From Clostridia bacterium (lineage in GTDB: Bacteria; Bacillota; Clostridia; Lachnospirales; Lachnospiraceae): a DNA stretch of 64,000 nt. The stretch covers positions 62,001-126,000 of the forward strand of contig CAJTAT010000002.1 in assembly GCA_910574475.1 (NCBI GenBank). Direction: 5' to 3'. The notes under the pieces were generated by a model. That model was not told the DNA's origin. It saw only the letters and a program-made list of their open reading frames with translations, and did not search any database. Both the position numbers and the translations under genes were made by a program. Of the stretch, positions 39,042-47,615 are shown one piece after another (within the stretch, counting starts at the first letter, position 1; the number at the start of each line of letters is the position of its first letter).

Positions 39042-39111
39042 ACTGAAATATACCCAAAGGGCATCCCGAAAAAAGAACGCTTCGCGTTGTAAAGTTAGGG
39101 TATGTATCAGT
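39042..39111 (-). promoter_or_regulatory. Structured leader of the dctP operon
   Basis: On the minus strand ACTGATACATACCC (39111-39098) can pair with GGGTATATTTCAGT (39055-39042), allowing two mismatches. It encloses a small AACGC/GCGTT hairpin followed by TTCTTTTTT (39088-39069). This could be a terminator of the preceding SDR gene placed inside a larger stem, or a regulated leader. Confidence 0.45.
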
Positions 39112-39162
39112 TTTCCTCATATTATAATAAATGTAAACTGGAAAAAATACAACATGTAATTT

Positions 39163-39903
39163 TTAGGATCTCATAAACTGACCGCCATTGACGTCAACTG
39201 TCATTCCTGTACAGAAGTCAGAAAGGTCGCTTGCCAGGAAATAAACTGCATTTGCCACATCTACGGCTGTTCCGAGTCTTCCCACTGCAATTCCATCTGG
39301 CTTGTCGCCTCTTCCGGCTGTCATCTCTGTTGCAATCTGACCAGGCGCTACATCATTTACACGGATTCCCAAAGGACCGCAATGTCTTGCAAGAGCTTTT
39401 GTCAGGGCAAGGATACCTCCCTTAGATGCAGAATAGTTTACACCTGCCATCCACCCGCCTACCTGTCCGGCCTGAGATGTGATGTTCACGATTGCGCCTT
39501 TTTTATTCTTCTCCATATAAGGTACCACTTGCTGGCAGCAGAAGAAGGTTCCACGAAGATTAATATCAATCATTCTGTCCCATCTCTCCACAGTCATATC
39601 CGGCAGTCTTGTGGGATCAAGAATTCCTGCACTGTTAACCAGAATATCAATTCTTCCAGACTTTTCGCTTACAGTCTTCATTAAATTCTGAACAGATTCC
39701 AGTTCCATCACATTAACGGAAACTGCATATGCTTTTCCGCCTGCAGCAACGATGTCATCTGCCGTCTTCTGAGCACCTTCTAAATTAATATCAGCTGCCA
39801 CAATAGCTGCGCCATACTCTGCCAGAACCTTGCAGCATGCCCTACCGATACCACTTCCTCCGCCGGTGACAATTGCAACTCTACCTGTCAAATCACCCAT
39901 CAT
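39163..39903 (-). CDS. Short-chain dehydrogenase/reductase (SDR)
   Basis: The roughly 246-residue classical SDR has the cofactor motif TGGGSGIGRA near residue 13, NSAGIL near residue 90 and the active-site YSASKGG near residue 155. It ends with a typical NGGQFMRS tail. Members oxidise secondary alcohols of sugars, sugar acids or acyl chains. The start among two adjacent ATGs (39903/39900) is uncertain, with GGAGG 11 bases before the first. It is upstream of dctP on the same strand and may oxidise the imported substrate. Confidence 0.87.
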   Translation of the reverse strand: MMGDLTGRVAIVTGGGSGIGRACCKVLAEYGAAIVAADINLEGAQKTADDIVAAGGKAYAVSVNVMELESVQNLMKTVSEKSGRIDILVNSAGILDPTRLPDMTVERWDRMIDINLRGTFFCCQQVVPYMEKNKKGAIVNITSQAGQVGGWMAGVNYSASKGGILALTKALARHCGPLGIRVNDVAPGQIATEMTAGRGDKPDGIAVGRLGTAVDVANAVYFLASDLSDFCTGMTVDVNGGQFMRS

Positions 39904-40456
39904 AATTCTTAGCACCTCCATAAACTATGAAATCTTATAAATCTTTAACTTAATGGTTTTTTGAACCAAACTTTGTCCTTCTTTTATTAATGTAACAGAA
40001 CAAAACTTATCTAAAACAGTTCTAAATCTTTTTCTGATATCTCTTGTAATATTGCACAATATACTAGCTGTTTTTTTCAGTATAGCAGGTTGTTTCTACA
40101 ATTACAATTGGTTTTTTTTAAACCTTCTTGGGTGTTTTTTATAATTCTTGTTTTTGAGAGTTTTTTGCATCTTTAATTTACAACTAATATGTTTTTTTAT
40201 TCATTACAAGTTTCGAAATTCTCCCCTGGAGTATTCCTGGATTTTATTTGGTTTTTCTGGAATTTTATATTCCTGGTTTTCATTTTACTTAAGCATTATG
40301 TATAATTATTAATTTATTATTTATAATTATTCAAATTGCGCTTTCAAAAAACCAGCTTCAAATTTTTATATTTTATTAACCTCTATACTAATACCAAGAA
40401 ATTCCACGCCATTCCACATTACACCCTCAAAAACCCCTCACTTTGGTTGGCTTAAA
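39904..40456. other. AT-rich divergent intergenic region with repeated GGTTTTTT/AAAAAACC motifs
   Basis: This about 550-base stretch has no convincing open reading frame. GGTTTTT-type motifs occur near 39954, 40111 and 40238, with the complementary AAAAAACC near 40357. Two show dyad symmetry: GGTTTTTTGAACC near 39954 and GGTTTTTTTTAAACC near 40111. Together with the perfect repeat at 40457-40474 they look like an array of operators. Confidence 0.55.
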
Positions 40457-40474
40457 AAAAACCAATAGGTTTTT
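40457..40474. promoter_or_regulatory. Operator-like palindrome upstream of the transaldolase-larA operon
   Basis: AAAAACC-AATA-GGTTTTT is a perfect dyad ending 12 bases before the -35 box. A related AAAAAAACCAAATTTTTTT lies downstream of the -10 at about 40532-40550. Confidence 0.5.
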
Positions 40475-40486
40475 GTATATTTTCTA

Positions 40487-40515
40487 TTGACAGTCATTGT
40501 TTTCGGTAATACAAT
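40487..40515 (+). promoter_or_regulatory. Sigma-A promoter of the transaldolase-larA-ALDH-CoA-ligase operon
   Basis: TTGACA (40487-40492) and TACAAT (40510-40515) are spaced by 17 bases, 87 bases before the first gene. Confidence 0.8.
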
Positions 40516-40601
40516 CCAGTTAAAGAAGGTATAAAAAAACCAAATTTTTTTAAACTCAATTTTTTTAATTTTACATACTTAATTAAGGAGGTTTTTACAC
40601 T

Positions 40602-41972
40602 ATGGATCAATTTTTAATCGCAAAACGCAACCCTATCTTGTTTCCTAAAACAGCCGAGGACTTTACAAAGAATGTGAATGCTCTGAAGGCTGAGCTGAAA
40701 GCATTGATTGCTGACAATCCAGCTGGCAAAGATTTCTATCTAAAGACTGCCGCAGAGGTCGCTGTTGATCTTCGTTCTTATCTGACAGAATGGGTGCTGG
40801 TTGATCTGGTAAAGGCGGAGGATATCAAAGCTGCGTCTGACAGCCTGCTTACATTTGCTGAGGATCTTGGCGCTGACGTGGCAGCGGCGAAAAAAGAGAT
40901 TGCAGCCGTCGCAGAGAGTTCAACGAAAAAGATGCAGGATATGGTTAAAGCTGGTACAGCCAATACTGTATGGGGCCATGACTATGCATCTGGCTTAACT
41001 CATTCTTTAAGAAGAGGCGCTCGCTGGGTGACAAGTAATCCCTGTAAGATTCAACTTTTCAAGAAGGATTTTCCAGATTATTATAAAGAGCTTGTAGCAG
41101 AGATTAAACGCGAAAACGCTGGCGAAACCACAGCTGTTATGGCAGCTCAGATGTTTACAAAGGTTTGCGCAATCAGTGCAAGAGCTCTCTATCCTATTTT
41201 TGAAGCTACCAACAAACAGTATGGCTTTGTATGCATGCAGGTAGATCCCCGAGACATCAAAGACACAGATGCTATGGTAAAACAGGTTGAGTTCTGGTAT
41301 GACGCTATGAAGAAAGAGCTTCAGGTTGAGGAGCCCAATGTAGTGTTCAAGCTTCCAGCAGTTGAGGCCGCTCTTCCGGCAGCAAAGACTCTGCTTGAGA
41401 AGAATTATAAATTATGTATGACTTTGAACTTCACAGTGACTCAGCATATGGCATTTGCAGATATCCTTTGCAAGGGCACAAAGAATGAGTATCTTGTATT
41501 GATGGCAGGACAGTTGGATGACCAGATTGCAAAAGAATTGGAAGCAAAGGGTGTAGCCGATGCCAAGGCAATCGCTCAGCATGGTTCTGAAGCTGTTATG
41601 AGAAAGTCCTACAAAATGTTGGCTGAGAAAGGTTATAAGAACCTCTCCATTATGACTGCTGCTGTTCGTGGACCGTGGCACATTCAGAATTCCATGGCTC
41701 CTGTAGACGGAGCGCCAGTCCTTATCACTACTGTCACTGGCAAGATCAATGAGTTTGATGAGAATCCAACCGCCATTGCTTCTATCATGGATCAGCCTAC
41801 GGATGAGAAGTACCTGGAAGTATTAAAGACTAGTGATGTATTTAACAAAGCTATCTGTACACCAGAAGAAGGGCTTCTGACTTGGGAGAACCTCTTTGAG
41901 TATCCTCCATTTGTCGCTTTCTTCACTCAGTTTACAGCAGCATACCAGGAGGTCGAGGACGACTTCAAATAA
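40602..41972 (+). CDS. Transaldolase-like protein, extended (456 residues)
   Basis: The C-terminal about 340 residues have the transaldolase barrel with Asp127 in GHDYAS, Asn146 in TSNP and Schiff-base Lys250 in VVFKLPA. A helical extension of about 110 residues precedes it. At 456 residues it is well over TalC (about 215) or TalB (about 317). The conserved catalytic triad suggests a working Schiff-base enzyme, either an aldolase or a transferase. The ribosome site AAGGAGG precedes the ATG. It is first in a five-gene operon with LarA, acylating aldehyde dehydrogenase and acyl-CoA synthetase, so its aldehyde product is probably passed to the dehydrogenase. The substrate is unknown. Confidence 0.75.
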   Translation: MDQFLIAKRNPILFPKTAEDFTKNVNALKAELKALIADNPAGKDFYLKTAAEVAVDLRSYLTEWVLVDLVKAEDIKAASDSLLTFAEDLGADVAAAKKEIAAVAESSTKKMQDMVKAGTANTVWGHDYASGLTHSLRRGARWVTSNPCKIQLFKKDFPDYYKELVAEIKRENAGETTAVMAAQMFTKVCAISARALYPIFEATNKQYGFVCMQVDPRDIKDTDAMVKQVEFWYDAMKKELQVEEPNVVFKLPAVEAALPAAKTLLEKNYKLCMTLNFTVTQHMAFADILCKGTKNEYLVLMAGQLDDQIAKELEAKGVADAKAIAQHGSEAVMRKSYKMLAEKGYKNLSIMTAAVRGPWHIQNSMAPVDGAPVLITTVTGKINEFDENPTAIASIMDQPTDEKYLEVLKTSDVFNKAICTPEEGLLTWENLFEYPPFVAFFTQFTAAYQEVEDDFK

Positions 41973-41993
41973 ATCAGGAGGTTCCGCGTATAT

Positions 41994-43238
41994 ATGAATG
42001 TACAATTACCTTTTGGAAAAGATAAGATAGATCTTTCTATCCCAGATAAGAATTTTTTACAGACTTTGATGCCCAATGATATCGGTGAAGGATTGATGGG
42101 CGCTGACGAGGTTATTCGTGGCCTTGAAAATCCTATTAATTCTAAACGTCTTCGTGATATCGTGAAGGCTGGCCAGAAGGTTGTCATTGTTACCAGCGAC
42201 ATTACAAGACCCATGCCCTCCTATGTGGTTCTTCCTCATGTTCTGAAGGAACTGAACGAAGGCGGCGTCTCAGACAGCGATATTACCGTTGTGTTCGCTC
42301 TGGGAAGTCACCGGGCGCACACAGAAGAAGAAAAGAAAAAGCTGGTAGGCGAAGAGGTTTATAATCGTGTGTCCTGTATTGATTCCAAGGGCGAGTTTAC
42401 TCATATGGGAACTACCAGCAGAGGAACACCAGTAGATATTTTTAAGCCAGTGGCAGACGCAGATGTCCGTATTTGCCTGGGAAATATTGAATTTCACTAT
42501 TTTGCAGGCTACAGCGGCGGTTCTAAAGCTATCATGCCTGGCGTGTCTACCCGGGATGCCATTCAGTGCAATCACTCCCGCATGGTACAGGAGGAGGCAA
42601 AAGCCGGCGCTATAAAGGGGAATCCTATCCGTGAGGATATTGATGAAGTCTGTGAGAAGTTTGTACCAATTGATTTTATAGTAAATGTAGTTCTGGACGA
42701 GAAAAAGCGTATCCGTCGCTGTGTGGCCGGTCACTTTATTGACGCCCACCGGGAAGGTTGCCATTTCCTGGATCAGCTCTACAAAGTAAAAATCCCCAAG
42801 AAGGCAGATATTGTGGTAGTATCTGCTGGCGGATATCCAAAAGACATCAATCTCTATCAGGCTCAAAAGGCCCTGGATAATTCTAAACATGCCGTAAGGG
42901 ACGGCGGTTGCATCATCTGGACCGCCTCCGCTTACGAAGGTTTAGGCGAGGGTGTCTTTGAGAAGTGGATGACTGGTCATGAGAAAGCCCATGATATGAT
43001 TGAACATATTTCTCAGGACTTTCAGTTGGGGGGCCACAAGGCTGCTGCTATCGCTATGGTTTTGGAGAAAGCACAGATCATTCTTTATAGTGATTTAGAA
43101 GCAGACTTTGTTCGCAGTGTCCATTTAAAACCATGTTCTGACGTACAGGCCGAGCTAGATGCAGCATTGGAAAAATATGGCCCGGATGCAAGTGTAATCG
43201 TTATGCCCTATGGCGGTTCTACTCTGCCCTGTGTATAA
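41994..43238 (+). CDS. larA: LarA-family nickel-pincer-dependent 2-hydroxyacid racemase/epimerase
   Basis: LarA enzymes invert C2 of 2-hydroxy acids by hydride transfer to the nickel-pincer nucleotide (NPN). The 414-residue protein keeps the Lactobacillus plantarum residue set, mostly at a constant offset: Asp69/Arg72 in SDITRP, His106 in GSHR, His168, Lys178 (covalent cofactor lysine), His194, Tyr288/Gln289 and Lys292. Family members act on lactate, malate, phenyllactate, hydroxyglutarate or gluconate, so lactate should not be assumed. It lies 21 bases after the transaldolase-like gene. LarB and LarC are encoded 4-7 kb downstream. Confidence 0.9.
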   Translation: MNVQLPFGKDKIDLSIPDKNFLQTLMPNDIGEGLMGADEVIRGLENPINSKRLRDIVKAGQKVVIVTSDITRPMPSYVVLPHVLKELNEGGVSDSDITVVFALGSHRAHTEEEKKKLVGEEVYNRVSCIDSKGEFTHMGTTSRGTPVDIFKPVADADVRICLGNIEFHYFAGYSGGSKAIMPGVSTRDAIQCNHSRMVQEEAKAGAIKGNPIREDIDEVCEKFVPIDFIVNVVLDEKKRIRRCVAGHFIDAHREGCHFLDQLYKVKIPKKADIVVVSAGGYPKDINLYQAQKALDNSKHAVRDGGCIIWTASAYEGLGEGVFEKWMTGHEKAHDMIEHISQDFQLGGHKAAAIAMVLEKAQIILYSDLEADFVRSVHLKPCSDVQAELDAALEKYGPDASVIVMPYGGSTLPCV

Positions 43239-43328
43239 CTTATAAAGATATAAGCAGATTTATTTTTGGTATCCTTAATGATACCTTGAAAATAGGAATA
43301 AGTTTAAGAAAGGAAGGAAATTAAAACA

Positions 43329-44693
43329 ATGGAAGCAAAAGAATACGTTGAAAGCTTAGTAGAAAAAGCTCGTGTAGCACAGAAACAGATTGAAAAATAC
43401 TCTCAGGAGCAAGTTGACGCTCTCTGCCGTGAAATTGCCAAGACTGTATATGACAACGCAGAGATGCTTGCAAAAATGGCTGTAGACGAGACCAGAATGG
43501 GCGTCTATGAAAATAAGGTAGCAAAGAACAAAGGAAAAGCTCGTGTAATCTGGAATGATCTGAAAGGCAAAAAGAGCGTGGGTATCATCAATCGTTATCC
43601 AGAGCAGGGAATCATTGAGGTTGCTAAACCTATGGGTGTAGTTGCAGCTATCACTCCTACCACCAACCCCATTGTTACTCCAATGTGTAACGCTATGTTT
43701 GCAATAAAAGGCCGCAACGCTATCATCGTAGGACCACATCCCCGTTCCAAAGCATGCAGCACCAAGACTGTAGAGCTGATCAATGAACGTCTGGCAAAGC
43801 TTGGCGCACCAGAAAATCTGATTCAGTGTGTACCAGAGCCAACTATGGAGATCTCCGGTCTTTTGATGAAAAGTTGTGACGTTGTTCTGGCCACAGGTGG
43901 CCCAGGTGTGGTAAAAGCTGCTTATTCTTCTGGAAAACCATCCTACGGCGTAGGCGCCGGCAACGTACAGTGTATCTTAGATGATGATGTAGATTACGCA
44001 AAGGTCGTTCCTATGATTATTGAAGGACGTATCTTTGACAATGGTATTATCTGCTCCGGTGAGCAAAATGCAATTACTCCTGCTTCCAAGGTTGACGAGC
44101 TGATTGCTGAGTATAAGAAAAATAACGGTGTGGTAATCGAGGATCCTGCACAGATTGACGCTCTGCGTAATGCTATGTTCCCAGGCGGTGTCATGAACAA
44201 GGATCTGGTTGGTCAGTCTGCTCTGAAGGTAGCAGAAGCAGCTGGTATCGATGTTCCTGCTGATACTCGCGTACTTCTTGTAAAAGCTCCCGCTTACGGC
44301 AAAGAAGATTACTTCTCAAAAGAGAAAATGTGTCCTGTTATGTCACTTTATACATACAATACCTGGGAAGAGGCTATTGCAATTGCAGATGCAAACCTTG
44401 CTGTAGAAGGTCGCGGACACAGTGTAGCCATTCACTCCAACAATCAGGAGCATATTGAGGCTGCTGCTCAGGTGCTTCCTGTTTCCAGATTCCTGGTCAA
44501 CCAGGTATGTGCTACAAACAATGGCGGAAGCTTATTCAACAGTCTGTCTGCAACTACTACACTTGGATGCGGAAGCTGGGGCGGCAACACAATCAGCGAG
44601 AACTTAAGCTGGAAGCATCTGTTCAACGTAAGCCGTATCGCTACTGTAAGACCTGGCGCTGTAGCTCCAACCGACGAAGAAATCTGGGGGTAA
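43329..44693 (+). CDS. CoA-acylating aldehyde dehydrogenase
   Basis: It oxidises an aldehyde with NAD(P)+ and CoA to an acyl-CoA. The 454-residue protein is of the EutE/PduP/acylating succinate-semialdehyde type. It has the N-terminal cofactor region with TPTTNPIVTPM, the catalytic Cys242 in DNGIICSGEQ and the C-terminal LGCGSWGGN motif characteristic of the acylating group. It stands directly before the two acyl-CoA synthetase genes, seven bases away. The acyl-CoA is thus probably hydrolysed with ATP gain. There is no bacterial-microcompartment targeting peptide at the N-terminus and no shell genes nearby. Confidence 0.88.
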   Translation: MEAKEYVESLVEKARVAQKQIEKYSQEQVDALCREIAKTVYDNAEMLAKMAVDETRMGVYENKVAKNKGKARVIWNDLKGKKSVGIINRYPEQGIIEVAKPMGVVAAITPTTNPIVTPMCNAMFAIKGRNAIIVGPHPRSKACSTKTVELINERLAKLGAPENLIQCVPEPTMEISGLLMKSCDVVLATGGPGVVKAAYSSGKPSYGVGAGNVQCILDDDVDYAKVVPMIIEGRIFDNGIICSGEQNAITPASKVDELIAEYKKNNGVVIEDPAQIDALRNAMFPGGVMNKDLVGQSALKVAEAAGIDVPADTRVLLVKAPAYGKEDYFSKEKMCPVMSLYTYNTWEEAIAIADANLAVEGRGHSVAIHSNNQEHIEAAAQVLPVSRFLVNQVCATNNGGSLFNSLSATTTLGCGSWGGNTISENLSWKHLFNVSRIATVRPGAVAPTDEEIWG

Positions 44694-44699
44694 TGAATT

Positions 44700-45863
44700 T
44701 TGAAATTATTAGAGTATAAGGCAAAAGAGCTCTTTGACAAATATGGCGTTCCTACTATGAACGGCTGTGTCATTGATTCTTCTGAAAATATGGAACAGGA
44801 AATCGAAAAAGCCGGTCTTTCCTATCCTGTTGTTGTTAAAGCACAGGTTCAAATTGGTGGTCGTGGCAAAGCGGGTGGTATCCGCTTTGCTGATACACCT
44901 GGGGAAGCTAAGAAGCATTGTGAAGATCTACTTTTCACCGAGCTCCGCGGTTACAAAGTTAACCAGTTATTAATTGTTGAAAAGTCTGAAAACAATAAGA
45001 CAGAATTATATCTGTCCATTATGTTAGATCGTTTGACAAAGTGCCCAATTATCATTTTCTCCGCAAATGGTGGTATGGAAATCGAGCAAACCGCAAAAGA
45101 AGATCCAGATAAGATTATCAAAATCGTAATTGATCCTTTTGTGGGAATCAAAGACTATATGGCAACTTATCTCCTTTCCAAATCAGGAATGGATCTGTCC
45201 TATAAAAAACAGCTTACAGCTATGTTGACAAAATTATACGCTGCTTTCATGGATTATAGCTGCATGCTGGTTGAGATTAACCCACTTGTTATCAATGCAG
45301 AAGATAAATTGGTGGCTTTGGATGGAAAAGTTGACATTGACGACAGTGCAATGTTCCGTCTTCCAGACATTCAGGAATTTGCTGAACAATTACAGCCTGA
45401 TAATCCTCTTATCAAGGAAGCTGCAAAATACAATTTCCTCTACATCCCCATTGATGAAGAGGGAACCATCACAGTTGTCTCCAATGGTTCTGGTATGCTT
45501 ATGAGCTGTATCGACCTCATTTCCAAGGAAGGCATGAAGGTTAGCGCAGTTCTGGACCTTGGTGGCGGTGCAACTTCTGACCGTATTAAAGAGGCAATTC
45601 GGATTCTGCTTTCCACACCTGGGGCAAAAGCTCTTCTGATCAATATCTTCGGTGGAATTACACGTTGTGATGAAGTTGCCGGCGGTGTAAAGATGGCTCT
45701 GGAAGAGGCACATCAGGATAAGATTGTTGTAGTTCGTATGGAAGGTACGAACAAGGATATTGGACTTGCAACCATCGACAGCATCAAAGATGTAGATATT
45801 GTATCTGTGCCCGGCTTGCGGGAATGTGTAAAAGCTCTTGCAGATAGGAGGGACAGACTATGA
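44700..45863 (+). CDS. ADP-forming acyl-CoA synthetase beta subunit (SucC-like)
   Basis: The 387-residue protein has the ATP-grasp domain (KAQVQIGGRGKAGGIRFA near residue 45) and the C-terminal CoA-ligase domain with NIFGGITRCD. It is close in size to SucC. It begins at a TTG, with GGGGG inside the end of the preceding gene. The canonical NGAGLAMATMD is replaced by NGSGMLMSCID, so substrate may differ from succinate. It overlaps sucD-like by four bases. Confidence 0.86.
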   Translation: MKLLEYKAKELFDKYGVPTMNGCVIDSSENMEQEIEKAGLSYPVVVKAQVQIGGRGKAGGIRFADTPGEAKKHCEDLLFTELRGYKVNQLLIVEKSENNKTELYLSIMLDRLTKCPIIIFSANGGMEIEQTAKEDPDKIIKIVIDPFVGIKDYMATYLLSKSGMDLSYKKQLTAMLTKLYAAFMDYSCMLVEINPLVINAEDKLVALDGKVDIDDSAMFRLPDIQEFAEQLQPDNPLIKEAAKYNFLYIPIDEEGTITVVSNGSGMLMSCIDLISKEGMKVSAVLDLGGGATSDRIKEAIRILLSTPGAKALLINIFGGITRCDEVAGGVKMALEEAHQDKIVVVRMEGTNKDIGLATIDSIKDVDIVSVPGLRECVKALADRRDRL

Positions 45864-46744
45864 GTATTTTAATTGACGAAAGCACAAAATTAATCGTACA
45901 GGGTATTACAGGACGTGAAGGTTCTTATCATACAGAGCAGATGATCAAATATGGCTCTCATGTGGTAGGCGGTGTCACTCCAGGCAAAGGCGGACAGGAA
46001 GTATGTGGTGTTCCCGTATTCAACTCTGTAAAAGAAGCTATGGCAGCCACAGGCGCCGACGCTACCGTTATCTTTGTTCCAGCTAAGTTTATGAAAGATT
46101 CTGTAATGGAAGCTATTGACGCCGGCATGAAGATGGTATTTACCATTGCTGAACATGTTCCAGTACATGATATGATGTACTGCTATCATCTGGCAAAAGC
46201 TAGAGGCGTAAAATTGTTTGGACCAAACTCCTTCGGTGTTATCTCCCCAGGTAAGACAAAAGCTGGATTTATGGCTGGCTATTTCTTCTCCCAGGGAAGT
46301 GTAGGCGTCATGAGCCGAAGTGCAACCAACTGCTATGAGACAGTTAAGATGATGACTGATAATGGCATCGGCCAGTCTACCTGTGTAGGCGTGGGCGGAG
46401 ACATGATTCCAGGTACTACTTTTGTAGAATTGCTTCCTGACTTTGAAGCTGATCCTGATACAAAAGCAGTTGTAATCATCGGTGAGATCGGAGGAAGTGA
46501 AGAAGAGTTGGCAGCAGCTTACATCAAAGAGCACTTCACGAAGCCCGTAGTAGCCCTGATTGCAGGGAAGAATGCTCCCAAAGGCCGTAGCATGGGTCAT
46601 GCAGGCGCTATTGTATCCGCAGACGGAACTGGAAGCGCTGCTAACAAAGAAAAAGTCCTTCGCGAGGCAGGCGTATACTGTGCCGACAGTACCCAGCATA
46701 TCGTTGATATTCTGTTGGATCTGAAAAAGGAAGGCAAGATTTAA
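45860..46744 (+). CDS. ADP-forming acyl-CoA synthetase alpha subunit (SucD-like)
   Basis: The 294-residue protein has the CoA-binding Rossmann domain ([10 protein letters not shown]) and the phosphohistidine His247 in [10 protein letters not shown], equivalent to His246 of E. coli SucD. In the region where SucD has SRSGTLTYE this protein has SRSATNCYE (152-160), and GVNP/GGT segments are also changed. With SucC-like and the acylating aldehyde dehydrogenase it would convert an aldehyde to an acid with one ATP. No TCA-cycle genes surround it, so it is probably a catabolic enzyme rather than succinyl-CoA synthetase. Confidence 0.87.
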   Translation: MSILIDESTKLIVQGITGREGSYHTEQMIKYGSHVVGGVTPGKGGQEVCGVPVFNSVKEAMAATGADATVIFVPAKFMKDSVMEAIDAGMKMVFTIAEHVPVHDMMYCYHLAKARGVKLFGPNSFGVISPGKTKAGFMAGYFFSQGSVGVMSRSATNCYETVKMMTDNGIGQSTCVGVGGDMIPGTTFVELLPDFEADPDTKAVVIIGEIGGSEEELAAAYIKEHFTKPVVALIAGKNAPKGRSMGHAGAIVSADGTGSAANKEKVLREAGVYCADSTQHIVDILLDLKKEGKI

Positions 46745-46832
46745 TCTTTATTCTATGATATTCATGCTATATCTGGCATTGTCAGTATGGCTGAATGATA
46801 TATACACCAATCTCTCACTCAAAGTTAAGTTG

Positions 46833-46866
46833 GAAAAAGAGCGAAGCATATGCTTCGCTCTTTTTC
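46833..46866. terminator. Bidirectional terminator
   Basis: A perfect 17-bp palindrome centred on GCATATGC, with five A before and five T after (46833-46866), lies between the convergent acyl-CoA synthetase and flavoprotein genes. Confidence 0.9.
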
Positions 46867-46936
46867 TGTATGGCAAATAAGGAGTCGTCCACCAATATAT
46901 GCCATATTCTTTCTAATTTTTCGTTAGATCTGCTTT

Positions 46937-47554
46937 CTAATGTATAAAATTCATCCGTGCAAAGACTTCTTTTTCTGGTATTTTGTACCTTTCTTTTCCC
47001 AGAGCAATGCTCTTTATTAGAAACGCCATATTACGAGCAAGGGTACGCATCATCTGCAGTCCCTCTATATCCTGGCTTGCTTCCCCAGGCACGGCTCCAT
47101 GAATCCCATTCCAGTACTGTCCCGAAGCAATGGGCATCCCAGAAATAGCAAAAAATTTATTAAGTTCATCGTAAGTAGCCGTAAGTCCGCCGCGTCTTGC
47201 AGCGGCCACCGCTGCTCCTACCTTCATGGTTTTGTCAAAAGGTGTACTGTAAAAAAGTCTTGTAAGAAAAGCAATCAATGTAGCATTGGCAGAAGCATAA
47301 TAGACTGGGCTTCCCACTACCAGCCCGTCACATTCTTCAAACTTTTCTGCTGCCTCATTTACCGCATCCTCAAAGATACACCTACCCTTTTCAGAACATT
47401 TCCGGCAACCAATGCACCCTCTGATATCTTTCTTTCCAATATGTAGAATCTCTGTCTCAATCCCCTCTTCCATAAAAACTTTTTCCATTTCATGCAAGGC
47501 AGTAAAGGTATTTCCCTGTTCATTTGGACTTCCATTCACCATAAGTACTTTCAT
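46937..47554 (-). CDS. Flavodoxin-fold NADPH-dependent FMN reductase / iron-sulfur flavoprotein
   Basis: The 205-residue protein has the N-terminal FMN phosphate loop NGSPNEQGNT and the compact Cys motif CIGCRKCSEKGRC (residues about 47-59), which resembles an iron-sulfur flavoprotein. It also has the SPVYYASANA loop. Such proteins carry electrons or reduce quinones and small organics. The exact role is unknown. It is separated by terminators from both neighbours. Confidence 0.8.
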   Translation of the reverse strand: MKVLMVNGSPNEQGNTFTALHEMEKVFMEEGIETEILHIGKKDIRGCIGCRKCSEKGRCIFEDAVNEAAEKFEECDGLVVGSPVYYASANATLIAFLTRLFYSTPFDKTMKVGAAVAAARRGGLTATYDELNKFFAISGMPIASGQYWNGIHGAVPGEASQDIEGLQMMRTLARNMAFLIKSIALGKERYKIPEKEVFARMNFIH

Positions 47555-47615
47555 AGATATTTCTCCCTTCCTTTCATTTATTTCATTCAGTTTAACATAA
47601 CATTTGCTGCTATAT

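Noticed and set aside
42270..42890. 206-residue antisense frame over larA
   Set aside because: It is a shadow of the well-supported LarA coding frame, with no start site or motifs.
45890..46699. 269-residue antisense frame over the SucD-like gene
   Set aside because: The plus strand encodes an intact, motif-bearing acyl-CoA synthetase subunit; the antisense product has no recognisable features.
40602..46744. Assignment of the operon as sulfoglycolysis (sulfo-TAL or sulfo-TK)
   Set aside because: The dehydrogenase/CoA-ligase pair fits in logic, but no sulfoquinovosidase, isomerase or sulfonate-specific gene is present, and the transaldolase types differ in length. It is kept only as one substrate option.
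44700..46744. TCA-cycle succinyl-CoA synthetase
   Set aside because: No TCA genes are nearby, the substrate loop is altered and an acylating aldehyde dehydrogenase is co-transcribed.
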